Source of the DNA: Streptomyces vilmorinianum
GTDB lineage: Bacteria; Actinomycetota; Actinomycetes; Streptomycetales; Streptomycetaceae
Length of the DNA: 64,000 nucleotides
Assembly: GCF_005517195.1 (NCBI RefSeq)
Contig: NZ_CP040244.1
Location: forward strand, 872,501 to 936,500
Direction of reading: 5' to 3'
Shown here: piece after piece, positions 37,432-45,955 of the stretch
Layout: every line of letters starts with the position of its first letter
Position numbering within the stretch: the stretch's first letter is position 1
Notes under the pieces: model-generated
Database searches by the model: none
The model's input: the letters and a program-made list of their open reading frames with translations, nothing else
What the model was told of the DNA's origin: nothing
Made by a program: the position numbers and the translations under genes

Positions 37432-37468
37432 GAAGGGCCCGCCCGGCTTCGTGCCGGACGGGCCCTTC
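37432..37468. terminator. Bidirectional terminator
   Basis: A near-perfect 16-bp stem (GAAGGGCCCGCCCGGC / GCCGGACGGGCCCTTC) with a TTCGT loop separates the convergent Bax-inhibitor and DUF4287 genes. Confidence 0.8.
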
Positions 37469-37475
37469 CGTCGTC

Positions 37476-37706
37476 TCAGAGCAGCCGGCGGGCCGCCCGC
37501 CGGAGGTCGTACTCGTGGATGATCGCCTTCGCGTGGCCGTACGCGAGGTCGTGCGCGCCCCGGAGCCAGTTGACCTTCTCCTCGAAGCGGACGAGGGAGG
37601 GGCCTTCCTCGACGGTGCGGAGCCAGTCGGAGACTTCACGACCGGTGCAATGGGGAATGCGGGCGAGCAGGTTGCGATGGGTCTCTTCGGAGAATGCGTG
37701 GGACAT
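37476..37706 (-). CDS. DUF4287 small protein
   Basis: This 76-aa cytosolic protein starts at ATG 37706 with GGAGG 6 nt upstream. It matches the DUF4287 pattern: TGREVSDWL, then FEEKVNWLRGAHDLAYGHAKAI. Function is unknown. Confidence 0.75.
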   Translation of the reverse strand: MSHAFSEETHRNLLARIPHCTGREVSDWLRTVEEGPSLVRFEEKVNWLRGAHDLAYGHAKAIIHEYDLRRAARRLL

Positions 37707-37806
37707 CGGCGCCTCCGGACGCGTGTTGCCGTGTGCTCCTTCCCGTCACCGTGCCTGAGCCTCGCGCCGTTGGCAACAGTCCCCGGAGGGCGCATAGGGT
37801 CGCGGC

Positions 37807-38145
37807 GTGCTTGATACGACTGAACTGACCACCGCCGTCGAGCGGTTCGCCGACCGGTTGCGGGCCGCCCCGCAGAGCCGCCTCCAGCGTGGCGCCGCCG
37901 CCGAAGGGCTCGCGCTGGCCAGGGAGTTGGCGCTGCGGGCGCAGCGGATCGAGGAGCCCGGGGGAGGCGCGGAAGGCGGGCGGATCATGCCCGACGCCGG
38001 GGTGTTCGCGGTCGCCGACCAACTCGTGGTCGCGGGGAACGATCTGGCCGAGATCCTGCGAACGGCCCCGGCCGGCTCCCGGGAACGGGAACTGGGCGAG
38101 GCCGTGAGGCTGGTACGGGAGGCCGCGGAGCGGTCGGGGCTGTAG
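37807..38145 (+). CDS. Small helical protein of unknown function (probably leaderless)
   Basis: This 112-aa protein starts at GTG 37807 without a Shine-Dalgarno. TAGGGT at 37795-37800 is a good -10 placed so that transcription would begin at the GTG, so the mRNA is probably leaderless. The sequence is Ala/Arg/Glu-rich and helical (VERFADRLRAAPQSRLQRGA...VFAVADQLVVAGNDLAEIL). I do not recognise the family. It diverges from DUF4287. The short gap after it (38146-38220) is filled with GC-rich hairpins. Confidence 0.7.
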   Translation: MLDTTELTTAVERFADRLRAAPQSRLQRGAAAEGLALARELALRAQRIEEPGGGAEGGRIMPDAGVFAVADQLVVAGNDLAEILRTAPAGSRERELGEAVRLVREAAERSGL

Positions 38146-38220
38146 CCCCCGGGGCTTGTAGCCGGGGGCCGGTGGCGCCCGGGGGCAGGGGCCCGGGCCC
38201 CTCCAGGGCCCCTGGCGGGC

Positions 38221-39090
38221 CTACAGAGAGGCGATGACGCGGTCGGCGAGGATGTAGACGTTCTCGTCCTCCGCGTTCCCGCAGGAGAACGTCAGGGCGT
38301 ACGCGCCCGAGACACCCGAGCCGCCGAGCAGGACGGGCGTGTGGCCCGCGCGCAGGGCCGCCGCGAGGCGCTCCGCGGTCTCCCGGTGGCCGGGGGTCAT
38401 GCAGAGCGTGGTGCCGTCGGCGAAGACGTACACGTCCAGCGTGCCGAGCGGGCCGGGACGCACGTCGGTCAGCGCCGTACGCGTGTCCGCGAGCTCCTCC
38501 AGGCGCGCCACCGTGCGCTCGTGGTCGGTGACGACGGGCGTCTGCACCGGGACGAAGTCGGGGTGCGAGGGGTGGCGGCGGCGGGCCGCGGCGAGCTCGG
38601 GGGAGTCCTCGGCGTACTCGGTGTACTCCGTGACCTCGGTGAGCTCGGGGAACTCCTCCAGGACGCTGTCCACGGCCGGCCCGTCCAGCGCGGCGGCCTC
38701 GGCCTCCATCGCCTCAAGGGCCATGGCCTCCAGGCCGGCGAAGTCCGCCTGGCGCGGGACGTAGAAGGGACCCTCCTCGGTGGGGCCGGCGAGGCCGCCG
38801 AGCAGAGAGGGGGCGTCGGCCGCGTCACGGGCCTCCTGCGCCGCCCAGAAGGCACGCGCCTCGGCGAGCTCGCGCTCGCGCTCCTCGGCCAGCGCCTCGG
38901 CGACCGCGGCCCGTATCTCGGCGGCGGGCGACTGGCGGGCGTGCGGGACGGACACGCCGTTGGCGGTGGCGAGTTCGCTACGCAGAGCGGCGACCTGCTT
39001 ACGGAGACCGTGGGCAGCGTGCAGGGCAGCGGCGCCCACGGCCGTGGCGGCGGCCGTGGTCACCAGCAGGGCAAGAGACATGGCGCTCAC
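38221..39090 (-). CDS. Membrane-anchored protein of unknown function
   Basis: This 289-aa protein starts at GTG 39090, with an ATG three codons later. It has an N-terminal hydrophobic helix (about residues 4-25), a coiled-coil stretch rich in Ala/Glu (AAVAEALAEERERELAEARA), an acidic middle (EEFPELTEVTEYTEYAEDS), and a compact C-terminal domain with DVYVFADGTTLCMTPGHRET and GGSGVSGAYALTFSCG. It looks like a single-pass protein with a cytosolic domain. I do not recognise a family. Confidence 0.7.
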   Translation of the reverse strand: MSAMSLALLVTTAAATAVGAAALHAAHGLRKQVAALRSELATANGVSVPHARQSPAAEIRAAVAEALAEERERELAEARAFWAAQEARDAADAPSLLGGLAGPTEEGPFYVPRQADFAGLEAMALEAMEAEAAALDGPAVDSVLEEFPELTEVTEYTEYAEDSPELAAARRRHPSHPDFVPVQTPVVTDHERTVARLEELADTRTALTDVRPGPLGTLDVYVFADGTTLCMTPGHRETAERLAAALRAGHTPVLLGGSGVSGAYALTFSCGNAEDENVYILADRVIASL

Positions 39091-39447
39091 TGACGTACTC
39101 CCGATTCCGAGTCGATCCCCCGACTTCCTACATCAGCTTGTCGTGGGAGTGCGCCTCCTGTCAGTGCATTACGTCACGAAATGGACAGGTATTTGTGCCA
39201 GGCGTTTAGTCCCGAAACCACTGTGACCTGCGGGAACGACTCTCCCCCGGGACGTAGGTCACATCCTGGGGGAGATTCGGTCACGGCTGGGACGCGGGAC
39301 GGTTGGAATCCGCGTCAGAAGGCCATGGGAGCGCTGCCGCTCCCTGACTACGACAGTCGCTCGCTTCCTTGCTCGCGCTTCCCTTCGCCACCGCTGCGGG
39401 CAGTGGCCGCCTTCGTTCCTCAGGCGACCCCTACCCTCCGCTACGGC
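39091..39447. other. Non-coding gap with a hairpin
   Basis: No convincing gene is visible in this 357-bp gap. A near-perfect inverted repeat, TCTCCCCCGGGA / TCCTGGGGGAGA, at 39241-39276 could end transcription of the thiolase gene. The stretch next to 39090 should hold the promoter of the membrane-anchored gene. Confidence 0.5.
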
Positions 39448-40671
39448 TCAGCTCAGCCGCTCGATGACCATGGCCATGCCCTGGCCGCCGCCGACGCACA
39501 TCGTCTCCAGGCCGAACTGCTTGTCGTGGAACTGCAGGCTGTTGATCAGCGTGCCGGTGATCCGGGCGCCGGTCATGCCGAAGGGGTGGCCGACGGCGAT
39601 GGCGCCACCGTTGACGTTCACCTTGTCCAGATCCAGACCCAGGTCCTGGTAGGACGGGATGACCTGGGCCGCGAAGGCCTCGTTGATCTCGGCCAGGTCG
39701 ATGTCGCCGATCGTCAGACCGGCGCGCTTGAGGGCCTGCTTCGAGGCCTCGACCGGGCCGAGGCCCATGATCTCGGGGGAGAGACCGGAGACGCCGGTGG
39801 AGACGATGCGGGCGAGCGGGGTCAGGCCGAGCTCGCGGGCCTTGGTGTCCGACATGATCACGAGGGCCGCGGCGCCGTCGTTGAGCGGGCAGCAGTTGGC
39901 GGCGGTGACCAGGCCGTCGGGGCGGAAGACGGGCTTGAGGCCCTGCACGCCCTCCAGGGTGACGCCGGCGCGCGGGCCGTCGTCCGTGCTGACGACCGTG
40001 CCGTCCGGGGTCGTCACCGGGGTGATCTCGCGCTCCCAGAAGCCGTTCTTGATGGCCTGCTCGGCGAGGTTCTGGGACCGTACGCCGAACTCGTCCATCT
40101 CCTGGCGGCTGATGCCCTTCCACCGGGCCAGGTTCTCGGCGGTCTGGCCCATGGCGATGTACGCGTCGGGGACGAGGCCGTCCTCGCGCGGGTCGTGCCA
40201 GGTGGAGCCCTCGGACGCGGCGACGGCGGCGGTGCGGGCCTCGGCGTCGGCGAAGAGGGGGTTGTGCGTGTCGGGCAGGGAGTCGGAGTTGCCCTTCACG
40301 AAGCGGGAGACCATCTCGACACCGGCCGAGATGAAGACGTCGCCCTCGCCGGCCTTGATGGCGTGCAGCGCCATACGGGAGGTCTGCAGGGAGGACGAGC
40401 AGTAGCGGGTGATCGTGCAGCCGGGGAGGTGGTCCATCCCCATCTGGACGGCGACGATCCGGCCCAGGTTGTTGCCCTGCTCGCCGCCCGGGAGGCCGCA
40501 GCCGAGCATCAGGTCGTCGATGTCGCGCGGGTCCAGCTCGGGGACCTTGGCGAGGGCGGCCTGGATGATCGTGGCGGTGAGGTCGTCGGGCCGCAGGTCC
40601 TTCAGGGAGCCCTTGAAGGCCCGGCCGATGGGGGAGCGGGCGGTCGAGACGATGACGGCTTCGGGCATCAC
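39448..40671 (-). CDS. fadA: Acetyl-CoA acyltransferase (thiolase)
   Basis: This 407-aa enzyme starts at ATG 40671 behind CCTGGAG. The thiolase catalytic set is present: the acyl-accepting Cys91 in [10 protein letters not shown], His362 in [12 protein letters not shown] and Cys392 in [21 protein letters not shown] and [12 protein letters not shown] are also family hallmarks. It cleaves 3-ketoacyl-CoA in fatty-acid oxidation or condenses acetyl-CoA. No FadB partner is adjacent. A TetR-type palindrome lies upstream, fitting acyl-CoA-responsive control. Confidence 0.92.
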   Translation of the reverse strand: MMPEAVIVSTARSPIGRAFKGSLKDLRPDDLTATIIQAALAKVPELDPRDIDDLMLGCGLPGGEQGNNLGRIVAVQMGMDHLPGCTITRYCSSSLQTSRMALHAIKAGEGDVFISAGVEMVSRFVKGNSDSLPDTHNPLFADAEARTAAVAASEGSTWHDPREDGLVPDAYIAMGQTAENLARWKGISRQEMDEFGVRSQNLAEQAIKNGFWEREITPVTTPDGTVVSTDDGPRAGVTLEGVQGLKPVFRPDGLVTAANCCPLNDGAAALVIMSDTKARELGLTPLARIVSTGVSGLSPEIMGLGPVEASKQALKRAGLTIGDIDLAEINEAFAAQVIPSYQDLGLDLDKVNVNGGAIAVGHPFGMTGARITGTLINSLQFHDKQFGLETMCVGGGQGMAMVIERLS

Positions 40672-40766
40672 GGCTCCAGGAGGATGCGGGTGGACGGACT
40701 GAAAGGGAAGTTACCTGCACGTACGGCACGGGTCACCGTGCTGACGGTGTGACGCGGGCCTCTTTT

Positions 40767-40782
40767 CTAAGCGAGCGCTCAG
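40767..40782. promoter_or_regulatory. TetR-type operator upstream of thiolase gene
   Basis: CTAAGCGAGCGCTCAG is an imperfect palindrome (CTRAGCG-N2-CGCTYAG), about 100 bp upstream of the thiolase start. AGCGAGCGCT-like sites are typical targets of TetR/FadR regulators of actinobacterial fatty-acid degradation genes. The regulator gene is not in this window. Confidence 0.55.
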
Positions 40783-40889
40783 TCGACTGCGACGTCGACC
40801 ACGACCCCGTGTGGCAATTGTCCCGCCGGGGGAGGAACGGGTGGGCGCACGGGACGGCGCCCTGGCGGGCGTGTCCGTCCACGGGCCCG

Positions 40890-42020
40890 TCACGGGCGGT
40901 GTGCCTCCTCCGAGGCCGAGGCCGAGGCCGGGGTCGGCTCCGGGGCCGCGGTCTCCGGGAGCCGCCGCCGGCGCCGGTGCTTCAGGAGCGCCCACGGAGC
41001 CCGTACGCCCGTGACCTCCGTACCGGCCTCCTTCGCCGCCTCCGCCGCCGCCTTCGCCACCGGCAGCATGTCCTCGCGGCGCTCCGGCTCCAGCCGGTCC
41101 GTTTCCGGCCATACGCCGAGCGCCGCGCACACCGTCGGCAGCACCGCCATCGCGGCCGTCGCGTAGCCCTCCGCCGACGGGTGGTAGTTGTCCGCCCCGA
41201 ACATCTCCCGCGGATTCGCCGCGAACTCAGGGCCCAGCAGATCCCCCAGCGACACCGTCCGTCCGCCCTGCTCGACGACCACGATCGTCTGCGCCGCCGC
41301 CAGCTGCCGCGACACCCGCCGCGCCAGCCACCGCAAGGGCTGGTACACCGGCTCGATCGTCCCCAGGTCAGGACAGGTCCCCACGACCACCTCCGCCCCC
41401 GCCGTCCGCAGCCGCCGCACCGCCGCCGCCAGGTGCCGCACCGACTCCGTGGGCGGCATCCGGTGGGTCACGTCGTTCGCGCCGATCATGATCACGCACA
41501 CGTCCGGCGGGCCCGCCGGGGCCGACAGGAGCAGCGACACCTGACGCTCCAGGTCGTCCGAGCGGGCCCCTGGCAGCGCCACGTTCCGCAGGACCACCGG
41601 GCGCTCCGCCACCGCGGCGAGGCCCGAGGCCAGCAGCGCCCCCGGCGTCTGGCCCGACCGGCGCACCCCCTGACCCGCGGCCGTCGAATCACCCAGAAGG
41701 GCCAGCCTCAGGGGGGTCGGGGCGGGATCCGGGCCGGGGTTCGGGCCGGGGTTGGCCCCCGGGTTCCCGCCGGGGTTCGGGCCCGGGTGCGAGCCCGGGT
41801 CGGCCCCCGGCTTCGACGCGGGATCCGGCGCCCCGAACGAGCGCCCGTACAGCCCCTCCGCCCCCGGCGGCAGCGGCGCCACCCCGCCCCCGACCGTCCT
41901 CTTCGCCAGCTGCACCTCGGCCAGGAGCACACCCACCGCCGCCACCCCGAGCAGCCCGATGCTCCCGCCGCCGTACGCCGCGCCCGCCGCGATCCGCCGT
42001 GCCACCCTCGCCCTCGACAT
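40890..42020 (-). CDS. SGNH/GDSL hydrolase, membrane-anchored
   Basis: The ATG at 42020 has GGAGGTGA 8 nt upstream. The 376-aa protein has an N-terminal transmembrane helix and a Pro/Gly/Asn linker built from PGxNPG-type repeats, whose DNA is repetitive at 41720-41815. The SGNH domain has LALLGDSTAAGQG (block I Ser), VALPGARSDD, IGANDVTHR (block III Asn) and DNYHPSAEGY (block V Asp and His). It should be an extracytoplasmic esterase or lipase; the Lys/Arg/Pro-rich tail is extra. Confidence 0.87.
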   Translation of the reverse strand: MSRARVARRIAAGAAYGGGSIGLLGVAAVGVLLAEVQLAKRTVGGGVAPLPPGAEGLYGRSFGAPDPASKPGADPGSHPGPNPGGNPGANPGPNPGPDPAPTPLRLALLGDSTAAGQGVRRSGQTPGALLASGLAAVAERPVVLRNVALPGARSDDLERQVSLLLSAPAGPPDVCVIMIGANDVTHRMPPTESVRHLAAAVRRLRTAGAEVVVGTCPDLGTIEPVYQPLRWLARRVSRQLAAAQTIVVVEQGGRTVSLGDLLGPEFAANPREMFGADNYHPSAEGYATAAMAVLPTVCAALGVWPETDRLEPERREDMLPVAKAAAEAAKEAGTEVTGVRAPWALLKHRRRRRLPETAAPEPTPASASASEEAHRP

Positions 42021-42124
42021 AGGGGCAGTCACCTCCTTCAAGCCGTTCAGGGTCTAACTGCCCCGTAACCCGCTCCGACTACGCATACGCTGGACGCACC
42101 ATTACGGAGACCCCGGAGATTACG

Positions 42125-43522
42125 GTGCAAATCCACGACTCGATGATCAGCCTCGTCGGCAACACCCCGCTGGTGCGGCTCAACAACGTCACGGCGGGTA
42201 TTCAGGCGACCGTCCTGGCCAAGGTCGAGTACTTCAACCCGGGCGGCTCGGTCAAGGACCGGATCGCCGTCCGCATGATCGAGGCGGCTGAGGAGAGCGG
42301 TGCTCTCAAGCCCGGCGGCACGATCGTGGAGCCCACGTCCGGCAACACGGGTGTCGGCCTCGCCATCGTGGCCCAGCAGAAGGGCTACAAGTGCATCTTC
42401 GTCTGCCCGGACAAGGTGTCCACGGACAAGATCAACGTGCTGCGGGCGTACGGCGCCGAGGTCGTCGTCTGCCCGACCGCCGTCGACCCCGAGCACCCCG
42501 ACTCGTACTACAACGTCTCGGACCGGCTCGTCCGTGAGACGCCGGGTGCCTGGAAGCCCGACCAGTACTCCAACCCCAACAATCCGCGCTCGCACTACGA
42601 GACCACCGGTCCCGAGCTGTGGGAGCAGACGGACGGGAAGATCACCCACTTCGTCGCCGGCGTCGGCACGGGCGGCACGATCTCGGGCACCGGCAAGTAC
42701 CTGAAGGAGGCCAGCGGCGGCAAGGTCGAGATCATCGGCGCCGACCCGGAGGGCTCGGTCTACTCCGGCGGCTCCGGCCGGCCGTACCTGGTCGAGGGCG
42801 TCGGCGAGGACTTCTGGCCCACGGCCTACGACGCCTCGGTCACCGACCGTATCGTCGCCGTGTCCGACAAGGACTCCTTCCAGATGACCCGCCGCCTCGC
42901 CAAGGAGGAGGGCCTCCTGGTGGGCGGCTCCTGCGGCATGGCGGTCGTCGCCGCGCTGGAGGTCGCCAAGGAGCTCGGCCCCGACGACATCGTGGTCGTC
43001 CTGCTGCCCGACTCGGGCCGCGGCTACCTCTCCAAGATCTTCAACGACGAGTGGATGGCCGACTACGGCTTCCTGGAGGACACCGAGTCCGCCACCGTCG
43101 CCGACGTGCTGCGGCACAAGGAGGGCGGCATGCCGTCCCTCGTCCACATGCACCCGGAGGAGACGGTCGGTCAGGCCATCGAGGTGCTGCGGGAGTACGG
43201 CGTCTCCCAGATGCCGATCGTCAAGCCGGGCGCCGGCCACCCCGACGTCATGGCCGCGGAGGTCGTCGGCTCGGTCGTCGAACGCGAGCTGCTCGACGCC
43301 CTGTTCACCAAGCGGGCCTCCCTGGAGGACCCGTTGGAGCGTCACATGAGCGCGCCGCTGCCGCAGGTCGGCTCCGGCGAGCCCGTCGCCGACCTGATGT
43401 CCGTCCTCGGCGCGGCCGACGCCGCGATCGTGCTGGTCGAGGGCAAGCCGACCGGTGTGGTGAGCCGTCAGGACCTGCTGGCCTTCCTGGCGAACGGCGG
43501 AAGCAAGGGCGCCGCGAAGTAG
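42125..43522 (+). CDS. cbs: Cystathionine beta-synthase
   Basis: This 465-aa protein starts at GTG 42125 behind CGGAG. The PLP domain (residues 1-320) has the lysine in GGSVKDRIAVRMIE, the loop PTSGNTGVGLA, and the phosphate site GVGTGGTISG. Two CBS repeats follow (about 335-395 and 405-460), as in eukaryotic-type enzymes rather than plain cysteine synthases. It makes cystathionine from serine and homocysteine for reverse transsulfuration. Confidence 0.93.
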   Translation: MQIHDSMISLVGNTPLVRLNNVTAGIQATVLAKVEYFNPGGSVKDRIAVRMIEAAEESGALKPGGTIVEPTSGNTGVGLAIVAQQKGYKCIFVCPDKVSTDKINVLRAYGAEVVVCPTAVDPEHPDSYYNVSDRLVRETPGAWKPDQYSNPNNPRSHYETTGPELWEQTDGKITHFVAGVGTGGTISGTGKYLKEASGGKVEIIGADPEGSVYSGGSGRPYLVEGVGEDFWPTAYDASVTDRIVAVSDKDSFQMTRRLAKEEGLLVGGSCGMAVVAALEVAKELGPDDIVVVLLPDSGRGYLSKIFNDEWMADYGFLEDTESATVADVLRHKEGGMPSLVHMHPEETVGQAIEVLREYGVSQMPIVKPGAGHPDVMAAEVVGSVVERELLDALFTKRASLEDPLERHMSAPLPQVGSGEPVADLMSVLGAADAAIVLVEGKPTGVVSRQDLLAFLANGGSKGAAK

Positions 43523-43705
43523 TGCGTGAGCGGGTGGTTCGGACGTTCGCGAAATCGGTACGAGCGCGACACGTACCCGCAGCACCCGCTTAACACGCGT
43601 CCGGCACATTGGTCGTTGTCGGCGTCAAGGACTACGGAGCGGCTCCCGGACCTCCTGCAGACGCCGCGGACGCGGAGACCGGCCCTGACCCGGGCCCGTG
43701 TCCCT

Positions 43706-43810
43706 CGCGGGGACCGCCGTCGTCCCGCCCCCCGTTCACGGGGGTGCGGCGGTCCCCGCGCTATTTCCTGCCCTCCTGGCGTCCCCCCCCGCCCCCGGAG
43801 GGCGTTTTTC
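43706..43810 (+). terminator. Tandem hairpins between cbs and the RpiR regulator
   Basis: A perfect 14-bp stem (CGCGGGGACCGCCG 43706-43719 with CGGCGGTCCCCGCG 43747-43760) is followed by a classic intrinsic terminator: CGCCC / GGGCG (43790-43804) with TTTTTC. The first lies almost 190 bp after the cbs stop. The rest of the 350-bp gap shows no gene. Confidence 0.8.
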
Positions 43811-43873
43811 TTGCCCTGCTGCATATCTTCATGCAGAGTTCGAGGTGGATGAATAGGGCGGAAGGGGGACGGC

Positions 43874-44713
43874 GTGAGTGACAGCCCGGCCGGACGGCTG
43901 CAGGCGCTCTTCGAAGGGCACCGGCTGACACCGACACAGCGGCGGATCGCGCACTGCATGGTGCGCCGGGCCGGCGATGTGCCGTTCCTGTCGAGCGTGG
44001 AGCTGGCCGAGCTCGCCGGCGTCAGCCAGCCCTCCGTCACCCGCTTCGCCGTCGCCCTCGGCTTCGACGGCTACCCCGCCTTGCGTCGCCATCTGCGCGA
44101 GGTCGCCCCCGCCGAGAAGACCGCGGCGGACGGCGGCGAGCACAACGAGTACCAGCAGGCCGTCCTCGCCGAGATCGAGAACCTGCGCCATCTCGCCGCG
44201 CTGCTCGCCGACCCCGCCCCCGTCGAGCAGGCCGGACGGCTGCTCGCCGCCTCCCGGCCGCTGCCCGTCCTCGGACTGCGCGCCGCCTCCTCGCAGGCGC
44301 GCGGCTTCGCGTACTTCGCCGCCAAGGTCCACCCCGACGTCCGCCTCCTCGACGAGGGCGGCTCGATGCTCACCGACCGTATCGACGCCGTCGTACGGGC
44401 CGGGGCCACCGCGCTCCTCTGCTTCGCGCTGCCCCGCCACCCCCGGGAGGTCGTGGAGGCGCTGGAGTACGCCCGGGCGGCCGGGCTGACCGTGGTGACG
44501 GTCGCCGAGTCGGCGTTCGCGCCCGTCGCCGCCCACAGCGACCTGCTGATCCCGGCCGCCGTCGGCACCGGCCTCGCCTTCGACACGGCCTGCGCTCCCA
44601 TGCTGCTCGGCCGGGTGCTCCTGGAGGCGATGGCGGACGAACTGCCCGACGCCCAGGCGCGCCTCGAGGAGTTCGACACGAAGGCGGCGGCGCGGGGGCT
44701 CTTCGTGGACTAG
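43874..44713 (+). CDS. MurR/RpiR-family transcriptional regulator
   Basis: This 279-aa protein starts at GTG 43874 with GAAGGGGG upstream. The N-terminal HTH_6 domain (LTPTQRRIAHCMV...SSVELAELAGVSQPSVTRFAVALGF) is followed by a SIS phosphosugar-binding domain (VLGLRAASSQARGFAYFAAK to VGTGLAFDTACAP). The usual ligand is a sugar phosphate. The target is not visible. The hut operon lies 5 kb downstream, beyond other genes, so a link is speculative. Confidence 0.88.
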   Translation: MSDSPAGRLQALFEGHRLTPTQRRIAHCMVRRAGDVPFLSSVELAELAGVSQPSVTRFAVALGFDGYPALRRHLREVAPAEKTAADGGEHNEYQQAVLAEIENLRHLAALLADPAPVEQAGRLLAASRPLPVLGLRAASSQARGFAYFAAKVHPDVRLLDEGGSMLTDRIDAVVRAGATALLCFALPRHPREVVEALEYARAAGLTVVTVAESAFAPVAAHSDLLIPAAVGTGLAFDTACAPMLLGRVLLEAMADELPDAQARLEEFDTKAAARGLFVD

Positions 44714-44738
44714 GCAGGCCGATCGACGAGGGGGATGC

Positions 44739-45086
44739 GTGCTGAACAGGCGAAGGGCCGTGCGAGCGGCGGGCGTTGTGTGTGCCGTAGCCCTGATGAG
44801 CGGCTGCTCGTCGTACGACCCCGAACAGGCCAAGGCGTGGCAGCGGGACTACTGCACCAAGCTGGGATCCTGGCAGAAGGCGAGAAACGCCACGGATCCC
44901 AGCGTCGAGGCCGCGGGGTACGCGGCCATCGCCGTCGCCAAGGTGCTCGATCGGGAACACCTCGACCACGACGGCAGCCACGTTCTCGACGACACCGCGC
45001 GCGCGGTCACCGCCGGCGACGGGGAGGCCGAGGGGCGGGCGGTGGCCTACTGCGGCAGTTCAGGCTTCGAAACCCTGGTGAGATAG
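44739..45086 (+). CDS. Small lipoprotein of unknown function
   Basis: This 115-aa product starts at GTG 44739 with GAGGGGG upstream. A signal helix ends in lipobox LMSGC (Cys23). The mature part has two further Cys (YCTKLGSW and AYCGSSG) that may form a disulfide. It follows the RpiR gene by 25 bp and may be cotranscribed. No family is recognised. Confidence 0.75.
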   Translation: MLNRRRAVRAAGVVCAVALMSGCSSYDPEQAKAWQRDYCTKLGSWQKARNATDPSVEAAGYAAIAVAKVLDREHLDHDGSHVLDDTARAVTAGDGEAEGRAVAYCGSSGFETLVR

Positions 45087-45103
45087 GCCGCGGGCCCGGC
45101 GGC

Positions 45104-45475
45104 TCAGATCTCCAGCTCGGACTCGATCTTCTTCAGCTGGTGGCGGGCCATCGCCAGGTTCGCGCGGTCCTTGTTCAGCGCCAGATACAGGAACAGGCCG
45201 TTGACGCCCCGCCCCTTGAGCAGACGGATCAGGTGGTACTGGCCGCCGAGCGTGATCAGGATGTCCTCGATCTCGTCCTGGAGGCCCAGCATCTCCATCG
45301 CCCTGACCTTGGCGCGGACCACGTCCGTGTTGCCCGCGGCCGCGACATCGAGGTCGAGCTCCTTGCCGCCGCCGATGGCGCCGAGCGCCATGCCGCTCGT
45401 GTAGTCGACCAGCGCGGCGCCGATCGCGCCGTCGATGGCGGCGGCTTCCTTGAGGGAGGTCTCGGTGTTCGCCAT
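45104..45475 (-). CDS. Roadblock/LC7-like protein (last gene of operon)
   Basis: This 123-aa protein fits the Roadblock fold: a helix and strand with AIGAALVDYTSGMALGAIGG, a central helix (VVRAKVRAMEMLGLQD), then strands DILITLGGQYHLIRLL and FLYLALNKDRANLAMAR. It closely parallels the first gene of the operon (46750-47154). Roadblock proteins usually regulate small Ras-like GTPases such as MglA or CvnD, but no GTPase gene lies here. It has no TTA codon. Confidence 0.75.
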   Translation of the reverse strand: MANTETSLKEAAAIDGAIGAALVDYTSGMALGAIGGGKELDLDVAAAGNTDVVRAKVRAMEMLGLQDEIEDILITLGGQYHLIRLLKGRGVNGLFLYLALNKDRANLAMARHQLKKIESELEI

Positions 45476-45527
45476 GGGTGTCGCACTTCCTTTTCGTGTT
45501 CGGGTGGAGCGTGTCAGGGGTGTCGGT

Positions 45528-45914
45528 TCAGTCCTTGCGTTCCAGCGCCCCGTCGACCAGCTCCCCTATCCGGGCGCTGGACCGCCGGGCCTCCAGATGA
45601 AGCCGCCCCACATTGATCCGGGGCTCGGCGAGCAGGGTGAGGACGGCCGAGCCGCCGGCCGCGTACGTGGCGACATAGCCGCGCTCGCCGCGCACGAGCA
45701 GCTCGCGGAAGCCGCCCTGTCCGGTGGACTCGGTCAGCCGCTGCGCGACGCCGAGGGCCGCCGCGGTCAGCGCGGCCACCCCCTCCGCCTCGGTGTCGAC
45801 CGTCTCCTGGGCCAGGACCAGGCCGTCGGCGCTCGCCGCGAGCGCCCCGGTGAGCTGGGGCAGTCGGGCCCGCAGCCGTCTCAGCTCGCCGAGCACCTCG
45901 GCTTCTGCCGACAT
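45528..45914 (-). CDS. Roadblock/LC7 domain protein
   Basis: The ATG at 45914 has AGAGGAGA 6-13 nt upstream; a GTG at 45959, overlapping the previous stop, is the alternative. The 128-aa product is a canonical Roadblock domain: LTGALAASADGLVLAQET, AALTAAALGVAQRL, VRGERGYVATYAAG and VLTLLAEPRINVGRLHLEAR. It probably dimerises with the other two Roadblock proteins of this operon. Confidence 0.82.
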   Translation of the reverse strand: MSAEAEVLGELRRLRARLPQLTGALAASADGLVLAQETVDTEAEGVAALTAAALGVAQRLTESTGQGGFRELLVRGERGYVATYAAGGSAVLTLLAEPRINVGRLHLEARRSSARIGELVDGALERKD

Positions 45915-45955
45915 CAGTTGTCTCCTCTCGGCGCGCAGGCGCAGGGCACGCCTCA

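Noticed and set aside
43874..44713. RpiR regulator as the hut repressor
   Set aside because: It is 5 kb away with unrelated genes between and its own SIS domain points to sugar phosphates; no direct evidence.
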